Positions 1 to 6,615 of a stretch of DNA of 12,180 bases are shown here, piece by piece. This DNA is from a bacterium (GTDB lineage: Bacteria > Bacteroidota > Ignavibacteria > Kapaibacteriales > UBA961): NCBI GenBank assembly GCA_022844575.1, contig JALHLL010000096.1, forward strand, positions 1 through 12,180, read 5' to 3'. How positions within the stretch are numbered: the first letter of the stretch is position 1; each line of letters starts with the position of its first letter. Below the pieces are notes generated by a model that was not told the origin of the DNA, made no database searches, and worked only from the letters and a program-made list of their open reading frames with translations. The translations under genes and the position numbers were made by a program.

Positions 1-232
1 ATTGTTTATCTATAACCTCAACGTTTTTGTCATCAGGTGGTACTGACATCTCCATTATTTGTGGGGTCACCATTGTTGTTGTAAACATAAAGAATGTCAA
101 CAATAAAAAGGCAATATCAACCAAAGGAGTCATGTCTAATACAAATCCAACACGTTTTTTCTTTTTACGTTTGGAGTTTTTTCCACGTTTCGGTTTAGGT
201 TGAGGTCCTAACGAACCACCGCCTCCGCCCAT
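1..232 (-). CDS. exbD: ExbD/TolR-family biopolymer transport protein, partial (C-terminus off the left edge)
   Basis: Only the first 77 codons are in the window. The product is the single-pass inner-membrane partner of an ExbB/TolQ-type proton channel, which powers TonB-dependent uptake or a related envelope motor. The N-terminus is a glycine run (MGGGGG), then a Lys/Arg-rich cytoplasmic tail to about residue 27. The transmembrane helix (about 29-52) contains DMTPLVDIAF, the family signature, with Asp39 in the position of the proton-carrying aspartate. The periplasmic domain starts near residue 55 and is cut off. Start: ATG at 230-232 follows a GGAGG ribosome site about 4 nt upstream, the only good candidate. 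It is the second exbD in a row, 38 nt after the first, and belongs to the exbB-exbD-exbD cluster. Family call is firm; the transported substrate is unknown. Confidence 0.93.
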   Translation of the reverse strand, partial: MGGGGGSLGPQPKPKRGKNSKRKKKKRVGFVLDMTPLVDIAFLLLTFFMFTTTMVTPQIMEMSVPPDDKNVEVIDKQ

Positions 233-270
233 ATATCCTCCGTTATATTAGGATTATTCTGATTTTATAA

Positions 271-801
271 TTATTGTTTTTCCCTGTTACCTTGACGTTT
301 ATCGGTAACATAATTGAAAACATTTGCCTTGTTTTTACGCATGATATTCGTCAAATCATTTACCCATTTGTAACGAATCCTTTTGTCAGCATCTATAGCA
401 AATTTCGTTTTCAAATTCTTGAAACGCGATTGGTATATAAGTGCATCCAAAGTATTAAGCGGAACCTTAATCAAGTTTTTCTGCCTTTGCTCCTGCGTTA
501 ATCCCTCAACCTTAGAGTAAACTGCTCTTCTATCCTCATCATTTGTCATTGAAAAGTAATATGATGTGTCAGAAGCATTTGCCGAATCTATAGCAATTTG
601 AATAATTGCTAAATCCTTGTCAGGTAATTTAGAAGTATCCGCCGCCGCCTTAGGTCTCTTAATTTGAAACTTCTTTTCGCTTTCGGCTTCTGATTTGAAC
701 TTTGCCGTAAACATAAAAAACGTTAGTAACAGAAACGCGATATCAACAAGTGGGGTCATATCCAATACAAAACCCGTGCGTTTCATTTTTATTTTCGACA
801 T
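271..801 (-). CDS. exbD: ExbD/TolR-family biopolymer transport protein
   Basis: A 176-residue ExbD-like protein with a short basic N-terminus (MSKIKMKRTG), one transmembrane helix (about residues 10-33) and a periplasmic domain (about 35-176). The helix holds DMTPLVDIAF, with Asp20 as the likely protonatable residue that works inside the ExbB pentamer. The helix sequence is identical over 23 residues to that of the second exbD downstream, while the periplasmic part starts differently (charged, KFKSEAESEKKF). At 176 residues it is longer than the roughly 140 typical of enterobacterial ExbD, and the periplasmic part is rich in Lys and Asp. AAAGGA/AAGGA motifs precede the ATG. It lies 69 nt after exbB on the same strand, so co-transcription is likely. 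Whether the motor serves TonB or another envelope machine cannot be told from this window. Confidence 0.93.
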   Translation of the reverse strand: MSKIKMKRTGFVLDMTPLVDIAFLLLTFFMFTAKFKSEAESEKKFQIKRPKAAADTSKLPDKDLAIIQIAIDSANASDTSYYFSMTNDEDRRAVYSKVEGLTQEQRQKNLIKVPLNTLDALIYQSRFKNLKTKFAIDADKRIRYKWVNDLTNIMRKNKANVFNYVTDKRQGNREKQ

Positions 802-832
802 TCCTTTTCCTTTCTTTATTTGTGAAGAAGTG

Positions 833-850
833 AATACGGTTTCCCGTACT
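833..850 (-). other. Intercistronic RNA hairpin with GAAA tetraloop between exbB and exbD
   Basis: On the minus (transcribed) strand this reads AGTACGG-GAAA-CCGTATT: seven pairs, including one G-U wobble, closed by a GNRA-type GAAA tetraloop. No T-run follows, so it does not look like an intrinsic terminator. It sits in the 69-nt gap between the exbB stop and the exbD ribosome site. A stability or processing element that sets the ExbB:ExbD ratio is a possible role, by inference only. The pairing is directly visible; the function is not. Confidence 0.4.
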
Positions 851-870
851 TACATTTAAGGGTGTCGAAA

Positions 871-1650
871 TTATTTCTTAACACGGATGCTGAGGATTTC
901 CATCATACTCAATATCGCTTCATCTATCATATAGACAAAACCATCCACTTTGGTTGTAAAGAAGTTATACGCTACAATACATATAACGGCTACAATAAGT
1001 CCGCCGGCTGTATTGTACAATGCCTCCGAAATACCTATCGAAAGGGCTTGTGCCGATACTGCACCGCCGCTTTCGCCAAGCGCAGCAAATGAACGTATCA
1101 TACCCATTGTTGTACCCAAAAGTCCAACCATCGTCGAGATTGAAGCAAGAGTAGATAAAACAACAAGATTCTTTTCAAGAAGTGGAGTTTCGAGATTTAC
1201 GGCTTCATCAATGGCTCTTTGTACTTCAGCAATCTTTTTATCTGTGCTAAACTCAACATCTTTTTCAACTTGTTCGAACCTTTCCAAGCCGGAACGTAAA
1301 ACATTGGCAACTGACCCACGATTTTTATCGCACTCGGCGATTGCACCGTGTATATTACCTTGCTCAAGATTCACCTGGACCGTTTTAATGAATTTTATCA
1401 AATCACCATTTCCACGAGCTTTGCCGATGGAGAGTAATCTCTCAATAAAAAAGGTTATGGAAATGAGCAAGAAACTGATAAGAAATCCTACTAAAAATCC
1501 ACCCGTGTGAATCGTACCCCACATATTACTCGGAGTATGTCTCGCTTCTCCGTCTAGAAAGTTTGAGGGACTTCCGAGCCAAAACCACCATAATGCCAAT
1601 CCGACTACAACTGCAAGTATAAGCACAATGGCATTGAACATGTTTTTCAT
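871..1650 (-). CDS. exbB: ExbB/TolQ/MotA-family proton channel protein
   Basis: A 259-residue inner-membrane protein forming the proton-conducting pentamer that works with ExbD. Hydrophobic segments lie at about 5-25, 50-72, 163-186 and 214-232; the cytoplasmic domain lies between the second and third. Family motifs are clear: GLLGTTMGMIRSF at about 177-188 and ISEALYNTAGGLIVAVICIVAYNFF at about 207-231, with the small and polar residues that line the ExbB pore. The first hydrophobic segment (with WWFWLG after it) is extra relative to the three-helix E. coli protein, an arrangement I associate with Bacteroidota homologues. An AGGA ribosome site precedes the ATG. Two exbD genes follow on the same strand. 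The channel family is certain; ExbB rather than TolQ is chosen from the ExbD-like partners and the absence of tolA/tolB in view. Confidence 0.93.
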   Translation of the reverse strand: MKNMFNAIVLILAVVVGLALWWFWLGSPSNFLDGEARHTPSNMWGTIHTGGFLVGFLISFLLISITFFIERLLSIGKARGNGDLIKFIKTVQVNLEQGNIHGAIAECDKNRGSVANVLRSGLERFEQVEKDVEFSTDKKIAEVQRAIDEAVNLETPLLEKNLVVLSTLASISTMVGLLGTTMGMIRSFAALGESGGAVSAQALSIGISEALYNTAGGLIVAVICIVAYNFFTTKVDGFVYMIDEAILSMMEILSIRVKK

Positions 1651-1732
1651 AAACTATCCTAAAATGATTTATTGATGATAAGATAAATTCAGTATAAGTA
1701 TCTGTTAATTTATTTATTATATTTTTCGCGGA

Positions 1733-2083
1733 TTATTTGGCAGAGTCCAAATTTGTGATTGCTTCATCAAAGCTTCCGAATATAGAGAATACTAAAGTCA
1801 ATTTGGTTACAACAAAGATATTCTCGATGGAATCACTCAGATTACACAATACCACTTTTGCATTTCGTTTTGCAAAGTTCGTGTGGGCGGATATCAATAC
1901 ACCAAGTGCAGTAGAGTTTAAATACGATACCTTGTCAAGATCAATAATAAGAACTTGCAAATCGGCTTCGGTTGCTTTTGCAAATTGTTGACGCAACTCA
2001 TCGGTCTCGTCTCCACCGACAAATTGACCTTTCAAACGAAGAACTTCATAACCTTTATACGTTTCTTGTTTGATTGCCGACAT
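1733..2083 (-). CDS. STAS-domain protein, anti-sigma factor antagonist type
   Basis: A 116-residue single STAS domain of the SpoIIAA/RsbV type. Such proteins bind a serine-kinase anti-sigma factor, or another partner, when unphosphorylated and release it when phosphorylated. It has the expected fold order: a first strand region to residue 18, KGQF..GDETDELR, a central hydrophobic strand VLIIDL (44-49), then SYLNSTALGVLISAH (53-67). By alignment of motifs Ser57 corresponds to the phospho-acceptor serine of SpoIIAA, and Thr58 follows it. The residue before it is Asn56, where the family usually has Asp, and Ala59 replaces the usual Gly. An AAGGAAG ribosome site lies just upstream. No kinase, phosphatase or sigma factor gene is beside it; exbB follows on the same strand after 82 nt with no terminator visible, so read-through is possible. 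Partner and target are unknown. Confidence 0.85.
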   Translation of the reverse strand: MSAIKQETYKGYEVLRLKGQFVGGDETDELRQQFAKATEADLQVLIIDLDKVSYLNSTALGVLISAHTNFAKRNAKVVLCNLSDSIENIFVVTKLTLVFSIFGSFDEAITNLDSAK

Positions 2084-2264
2084 ATTTTCTTCCTTCTGTG
2101 ATAATGATTCTGTATTGTAAAGCCGCCATAACGGTTAGACCAAAACTAACCATAATTTTCTATTAAGAGACAAATGTGACGTAAAACTATTCACATAATT
2201 GACTATTCAGACGGTGATATCCTTCAATAGATATTTTCTGACTTTCTCATAATAAAATCAGCCG

Positions 2265-2293
2265 CAAAACTACGGGATTTTCACAAACAGCAA
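2265..2293 (-). promoter_or_regulatory. Candidate promoter for the STAS gene (minus strand)
   Basis: Read on the minus strand, TTG (2291-2293) is followed after 18 nt by TAGTTTTG (2265-2272), which fits the Bacteroidota -33/-7 pattern TTG-N19-21-TAnnTTTG with spacing one short. It would give a 5' leader of about 175 nt. A second TAGTTTTG on the same strand at 2141-2148 has its nearest TTG 22 nt away and would give a leader of about 50 nt. Either could be used, and neither is proven. Confidence 0.3.
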
Positions 2294-2321
2294 GAGTTGT
2301 TTTTTCATAACACTGCAATCA

Positions 2322-2351
2322 TTGTTATTACAGTGAAATAAGATAGTTTTG
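2322..2351 (+). promoter_or_regulatory. Bacteroidota-type promoter for nuoAB
   Basis: TTG at 2322-2324 is followed after exactly 19 nt by TAGTTTTG at 2344-2351, matching the TTG-N19-21-TAnnTTTG pattern used by the primary sigma factor of Bacteroidota. Transcription would start near 2356-2359, leaving a leader of about 30 nt before the nuoA ATG. The same spacing occurs in front of the tRNA-Lys gene in this window, which strengthens both calls. Confidence 0.6.
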
Positions 2352-2385
2352 TAAAGATTTTCTGAAGAGTAATGAGAGTTTTGTA

Positions 2386-2745
2386 ATGATTGATAGTTAT
2401 GTTCCCCTTATAATATTAGTTACCGTAGGTTTCCTTTTCGGTTTATCTAATATTGTCCTATCGCAAATTTTGGGTCCACGTAAGAATAAAACGAAAGTAA
2501 AACTTGAGCCCTATGAATGTGGTATTGAACCTATGACTAGTGCCAGAGAGAGATTCTCTATCAAGTTTTATATGACGGCAATGCTCTTCATACTTTTCGA
2601 TATTGAAATTGTATTTATGTACCCATGGGCAATACAATTCAAGGAGTTAGGTGTTACAGGCTTTGTAGCTATGAATTTATTTATGGTACTTCTGTTTGCG
2701 GGTTTTATATACGTTGTTAAGAAAGGAGCATTAAAATGGCATTAG
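2386..2745 (+). CDS. nuoA: NADH-quinone oxidoreductase subunit A
   Basis: A 119-residue subunit of the membrane arm of respiratory complex I, at the junction with the peripheral arm near the quinone site. Three transmembrane helices are visible at about 6-29, 61-81 and 91-111. The conserved loop YECGIEP (43-49), with the invariant Cys45, follows the first helix. The second helix carries FDIEIVFMYPWA (71-82) with the conserved acidic residues Asp72 and Glu74. Length is normal for the family. The ribosome site is weak (GAGAG about 7 nt before ATG), but no other start fits the conserved N-terminal helix. Its last 10 bp overlap nuoB, so the two are transcribed and probably translated together. 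Family assignment is secure. Confidence 0.97.
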   Translation: MIDSYVPLIILVTVGFLFGLSNIVLSQILGPRKNKTKVKLEPYECGIEPMTSARERFSIKFYMTAMLFILFDIEIVFMYPWAIQFKELGVTGFVAMNLFMVLLFAGFIYVVKKGALKWH

Positions 2746-3272
2746 GAGATGATTTGGCAAAACAGGGTTTCGTTACCACTACTGTTGATGCCGTGGTTCA
2801 ATGGGCTCAGAAGAATGCCATGTGGCCAATGCCGCTCGGAATTTCCTGTTGCGGTATAGAAATGATGGCTTTTGCCGGACCCAGGTTTGATGTTTCGCGC
2901 TTTGGTTCCGAAGTGTTTCGCTTTTCGCCACGACAATGTGACTTATTAATCGTTGCAGGAACTGTAACTTATAAGATGAGTTGGGTTGTAAGAAAGATAT
3001 GGGATCAGATGCCTGAACCGAAATGGTGTATTTCCATGGGAGTTTGCGCTTCAACCGGAGGGATGTTTCGCTCTTATTCAGTAGTGCAGGGTATAGATTT
3101 GTTTATTCCTGTTGATGCTTATGTATCAGGATGCCCGCCCAGACCTGAAGCCGTAATTAAGGCACTTATGGCTATCCAGGAAAAAGCAGGCAATACGAAA
3201 CCGATTCTTATTGATTCAAGAAAACCTGAGGATATCAAATCTGATTTCGGAAAAATTGCTGCCGAAGGGTAA
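2736..3272 (+). CDS. nuoB: NADH-quinone oxidoreductase subunit B
   Basis: A 178-residue peripheral-arm subunit that binds the terminal Fe-S cluster N2 and passes electrons to quinone. The four cluster ligands expected for the family are present: the tandem Cys38-Cys39 in GISCCGIEMM, Cys104 in SMGVCASTGG and Cys133 in VSGCPPRPEA. Conserved segments AGPRFDVSRFGSEVFR (47-62) and VAGTVTYKM (73-81) are intact. The ATG lies inside the end of nuoA (10-bp overlap) and has a strong AAAGGAG ribosome site 7 nt upstream. A terminator follows 34 nt after the stop codon, so nuoC and the remaining subunits are not part of this operon, unlike the long nuo operon of many bacteria. Confidence 0.97.
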   Translation: MALGDDLAKQGFVTTTVDAVVQWAQKNAMWPMPLGISCCGIEMMAFAGPRFDVSRFGSEVFRFSPRQCDLLIVAGTVTYKMSWVVRKIWDQMPEPKWCISMGVCASTGGMFRSYSVVQGIDLFIPVDAYVSGCPPRPEAVIKALMAIQEKAGNTKPILIDSRKPEDIKSDFGKIAAEG

Positions 3273-3588
3273 TCCTACTCTTACACACAATAGTATCTAT
3301 TTTACTAAGCGTTCTACATGATGTGGAACGCTTTTTTTATTATTCTCACTTGCTTCTCCCGAAAGTTCTTTACAAATTCCCTTTAAGTTTCAATGTGCTA
3401 TCTATGTAGATACTAAAATTGCCACAAGCCACTAATCAGATTGAGAATCTTATTTTTGAATGATTCTGAATGGTGTTACACTACACTCAGGTTAGACATT
3501 AAGATTGCTTATTGTATATTTCAGAATGCTAAAAGGTTTATTAACCCCATAGTATTGAAATCGTTACCCCCTATCATTTTATAAAATC
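3273..3588. other. Intergenic region between nuoB and the metallophosphoesterase gene
   Basis: The 316 bp hold no plausible coding sequence. The first part contains the nuoAB terminator (3307-3338). The rest is AT-rich; it has an isolated TATTTTTG (3451-3458) that fits the -7 box but has no TTG at the right distance, and a short inverted repeat AGAATC/GATTCT (3444-3449 and 3462-3467). I cannot name a convincing promoter for the downstream gene here. Confidence 0.5.
3307..3338 (+). terminator. Intrinsic terminator of nuoAB
   Basis: AAGCGTTC (3307-3314) pairs with GAACGCTT (3326-3333). The stem continues inward through a U-G pair and ACA/TGT to a three-base TGA loop, giving about 12 pairs, and the right arm runs straight into a run of seven T. 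It is a textbook rho-independent terminator 34 nt after the nuoB stop codon. Confidence 0.9.
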
Positions 3589-4527
3589 ATGAAACGAATA
3601 CTGTTTTTTTTCTTAGTAACTTTTACTGTTGCAAAGTCACAAACCATTATAGTAATCGGTGATACACAATCACCCACTATAGTCGATAAGAACAGGTTTG
3701 TATATAATAACAATGATTCCGTTACAACTTTACTTTATCAATCAATTCTTAACGAGGAGAAGAAAGATGCAGTTATACATCTCGGCGATATAACAGCGTT
3801 TGCAGATAATGATAAAGGATGGATAGCATTCGATAATTTTTATGACTCATTACAAAAACAGGAAGTCCCACTTTTACCGGTTGCCGGTAATCATGAGTAC
3901 ATGTTGAATCCGACGAAAGGTATTGCCAATTTCCATAAACGTTTTCCGCAAAGAAAAACAACATACTCTCTGAGTAAGATAGGTCAGTTTGCCATTATTG
4001 TCGTCAACAGTAATTTCGATCAGTTATCAAAAGAGTTTGTACAAGCACAAGATGATTGGTATAGAAGAACTATAAATGATCTTGAAGCAGATACATCTGT
4101 GAGTTTTATATTCGTTTGTGCACATCACCCACCTTTTACGAACAATACTGTTACTTCTCCCGATAAGGACACAAAAGAACACTTTTGGGATAGATTTTTC
4201 GAGTCGAAGAAAACGGTTGCTTTTATCAGTGGTCATTGTCATGCTTTTGAACACTTTGCTTTTCTACCATTTGTGCCCGATCCTGTAAATAGAAATAAAC
4301 GTTTTTCAACCTCACTGAAGCATACATTTGTTTCCGGCGGAGGAGGCGGAATTCAACACCCTCTTCTCACCGGCGATAAAGTCAGGTACCCGGATATTGC
4401 GGATTTCGATACTGAAATCAGACCATTTCATTATTTGCGTTTCAGTTTATCGAAAAAGGGTTTATTAGGTGAGGTAGTAAGTCCGTTCAATCAGGGGAGT
4501 GTGCTTTCTGTTTTCTATCTACGATAG
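3589..4527 (+). CDS. Exported calcineurin-like metallophosphoesterase
   Basis: A 312-residue protein with a signal peptide (MKRILFFFLVTFTVAKSQ, cleavage likely around 17-18), so it acts in the periplasm or outside the cell. The metallophosphoesterase motifs occur in order: GDTQ (24-27, metal ligand Asp25), LGDI (65-68, Asp67), GNHE (100-103, Asn101 and His102), HHPP (179-182) and GHCH (215-218). A glycine run, VSGGGGGIQHP (248-258), follows. The first motif has Gln27 where many members have His (GDxH), a substitution also seen in some purple-acid-phosphatase-like branches. The bimetal centre therefore looks complete and the enzyme active on a phosphomono- or diester; the substrate is unknown. 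No Shine-Dalgarno sequence precedes the ATG, but the signal peptide fits this start. The gene stands alone, between the nuoB terminator and a convergent gene. Confidence 0.88.
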   Translation: MKRILFFFLVTFTVAKSQTIIVIGDTQSPTIVDKNRFVYNNNDSVTTLLYQSILNEEKKDAVIHLGDITAFADNDKGWIAFDNFYDSLQKQEVPLLPVAGNHEYMLNPTKGIANFHKRFPQRKTTYSLSKIGQFAIIVVNSNFDQLSKEFVQAQDDWYRRTINDLEADTSVSFIFVCAHHPPFTNNTVTSPDKDTKEHFWDRFFESKKTVAFISGHCHAFEHFAFLPFVPDPVNRNKRFSTSLKHTFVSGGGGGIQHPLLTGDKVRYPDIADFDTEIRPFHYLRFSLSKKGLLGEVVSPFNQGSVLSVFYLR

Positions 4528-4592
4528 TTGCACATGCCTAACTTTGTGAAACATTATCAGACAAAACGTATAAGACATTGAAAAATGAACAC

Positions 4593-6593
4593 TTATTTCG
4601 CAACACACAATTTATTCTCCGACGGCTTTCCGATTGCCCCCTCATATGATATAGCTCTGACACGGTAGTAGTATTCTTCCCCTGAACGTATGTCATTATC
4701 CGAAAAACGTGTCTCTTTTTCATTAAGGGGAGCACTTATCTGTACAAATCTTTTACCGTCTCGACTTCTCTCAATCACTGTCGTAACCGTTATTGGCGGT
4801 GGGAACTCATAAAACCAGGTAATAACAATCTGTCCGTTTGAACTATAAAGCGAATCTATAATCGGCGGGATGGGTTGTCTCGTATCATAACTACGTCCGG
4901 ATAGTCGCAAAGATGGTGCTGAAATATTCAAAGTACTATCAACTGATACAATCTCATAATAATATAAAACACCTGCTTTTACTGCCGAATCACTATAAAA
5001 TGTTCTTTCGCGCGGTAACAAATCATCGTTTAATGTGATTGGCGTAAAAAGCGTATCGTCAGTTCTGTTAACCCAATACCCTGCCAAATCAAATTCAGAT
5101 ACCTTTTGCCATCGTAGTTCGACAGATTTATCCGTACCCTTTATATCGGTTATTATCGGAGAAGAAGGAATGGAGATATCGGGTAAAGCAATCGTTGTAG
5201 GGTCTGTCCAATCGCTTTTATTACCGAAAATATCCACCGCACGAATTTTATATACATAGATACCCGATTTTGCAGAAAGTAGTGAGGTATCTCTGTAAAC
5301 GGAATCTTTAATCGGAGCGACAGTTAGTATTTTGAATGTTTTTTCTGAAGCAAGCGAACGTGCAATTTCATATCCGTTCATATCAATATCGGACGACCGA
5401 TTCCATAAAAGCTCAAATGTCCTGTTCATTATCTGGGCAATAACATATTTAGGTCTTGAGGGCGGAATCGTATCATCAATCGGTACACTTAAAGGCAATG
5501 ATATGTCTCCTTCTCTTCCAAGCGAATCAACCGATAGTATTTGATACACAACATTTATTGCTATAGGCTGCTGTATAGTGTCGGTATAATTTCTGATACT
5601 TGGCGAGAACGGTGTATTGATAAGTTCTTTATTATCTTTTATTGTTCTATAAATTCTGAAACGTTCAATATTTTTTGGTGATTGCACATTCCAAGTAAGT
5701 GCGATTTTACCGGCTTTGCTCATAAAGCCGGTAAATACTGGCGCATCCAGCTTCACTGAATTACCTTTAATAATCAAACTGATGTTTGTTGATTTTCCTC
5801 TATTATTCCATAAATCAAAAGGGATTATAGAATATGTAATACGATCACCCTTTTTAAAGCGGTACAAATCAAAATACAGAAGCCCGGATTTAAGATCATT
5901 AATCAATACCTTAGGTACTACAGCAATAGTATCCGAATTATTATCTATGTGTCGAACTATTTTCCAACGAGTTATCCCTTGTGAATATGCTTCGTTCACA
6001 TCGCAATACAATTTAACACCGCTATTTGTCTGTTCTATTTTCAGTCCTTGAACGGTAGGATTAAGTTGAAAAGCTGTAGAAATCTTCGTCACGGTTGCAA
6101 TAGTCGTTGTTCCTATATCTATTCTGTAGTCATACATTATATTCTGCCGTACAGTCGTATCCATAAACTGTAAGCCGAGAATTTCGGACACTGTACCCGG
6201 TACAATACAATTCAAATATTGCAATGACCAAATATGTAAAGGATCAGGAGTGTTAGAACGAGATATTCTTTCAGATAAAGTAATGACGGAATCAACAATC
6301 TGTTGTTCGTCTTTATTATTCTTTAAAACTAAGGAATATTTAAGGGGAGAAACAGTTCCGACAACTTGAAAAATCATCGGAGCCCCATGCTTTTTTCTTA
6401 GTATGGTGTATCCTTCTTTTGGAATCGGGTTATTCGGATTAACAAACCATCGCAAGTGAATACTCTTAGTTTGAGTATTCCCATAACCGATACAAAAAGT
6501 TTTTAACGGTTGTGAAGCATAAATCTCTGCATAGGAAAATAGCATCAAGACAATAATTTTTATCCAGCAATATATTCCTTTTTTCCACTCCAT
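4593..6593 (-). CDS. Secreted protein of tandem fibronectin type III-like domains
   Basis: I chose the internal ATG at 6591-6593 (666 residues). The frame is open to 6656, but this start has a GGGGAG ribosome site 11 nt upstream, lies just after the preceding gene's stop, and begins directly with a signal peptide (MEWKKGIYCWIKIIVLMLF..., cleavage near Ala26). The rest is a chain of about six FnIII-like beta-sandwich units at roughly 28-173, 178-276, 283-368, 376-469, 475-565 and 573-666. Hallmarks are the early Trp of each unit (LTWNV, LLWNR, LRWQK, ITWFY), D-x-x-G-Y-x-x-x-R in the fourth and fifth (DMNGYEIAR, DLAGYWVNR), and late YYYRVRAIS/YVYKIRAVD strands. The first two units are the most diverged. 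No catalytic motif or obvious C-terminal sorting domain is visible. It is probably co-expressed with the 1410-residue protein upstream; binding, scaffold or adhesion roles are possible but unproven. Confidence 0.82.
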   Translation of the reverse strand: MEWKKGIYCWIKIIVLMLFSYAEIYASQPLKTFCIGYGNTQTKSIHLRWFVNPNNPIPKEGYTILRKKHGAPMIFQVVGTVSPLKYSLVLKNNKDEQQIVDSVITLSERISRSNTPDPLHIWSLQYLNCIVPGTVSEILGLQFMDTTVRQNIMYDYRIDIGTTTIATVTKISTAFQLNPTVQGLKIEQTNSGVKLYCDVNEAYSQGITRWKIVRHIDNNSDTIAVVPKVLINDLKSGLLYFDLYRFKKGDRITYSIIPFDLWNNRGKSTNISLIIKGNSVKLDAPVFTGFMSKAGKIALTWNVQSPKNIERFRIYRTIKDNKELINTPFSPSIRNYTDTIQQPIAINVVYQILSVDSLGREGDISLPLSVPIDDTIPPSRPKYVIAQIMNRTFELLWNRSSDIDMNGYEIARSLASEKTFKILTVAPIKDSVYRDTSLLSAKSGIYVYKIRAVDIFGNKSDWTDPTTIALPDISIPSSPIITDIKGTDKSVELRWQKVSEFDLAGYWVNRTDDTLFTPITLNDDLLPRERTFYSDSAVKAGVLYYYEIVSVDSTLNISAPSLRLSGRSYDTRQPIPPIIDSLYSSNGQIVITWFYEFPPPITVTTVIERSRDGKRFVQISAPLNEKETRFSDNDIRSGEEYYYRVRAISYEGAIGKPSENKLCVAK

Positions 6594-6615
6594 TACTAAA
6601 AGCACTCCCCTACTT

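Larger units (their letters stand above)
2084..2385. other. Divergent intergenic region between the STAS gene and nuoA
   Basis: The 302 bp between two divergent genes hold no plausible coding sequence. They contain the predicted nuoA promoter on the plus strand, two candidate minus-strand promoter boxes for the STAS gene, and a direct repeat of ACTATTCA (2186-2193 and 2202-2209, 16 bp apart) lying between the two sets of promoter boxes. No terminator-like hairpin was seen. Confidence 0.6.

Noticed and set aside
233..270. Ribosome-site-sequestering hairpin (ATCCT/AGGAT) before the second exbD
   Set aside because: Five A/T-rich pairs over a 10-nt loop are too weak to argue for translational control.
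950..1510. A 186-codon open frame on the plus strand opposite exbB
   Set aside because: It is antisense to the strongly conserved exbB frame, lacks a ribosome site and has no recognisable protein features.
3444..3472. Inverted repeat AGAATC/GATTCT and TGAATG direct repeat upstream of the phosphoesterase gene as an operator or terminator
   Set aside because: The arms are only 6 bp in AT-rich DNA with a 12-nt gap, no T-run follows, and the isolated TATTTTTG nearby has no -33 partner; chance explains it.
4528..4592. Bidirectional terminator between the convergent phosphoesterase and FnIII genes
   Set aside because: I looked for a stem with a T-run on either strand and found none; termination there must be by another mechanism or further on.
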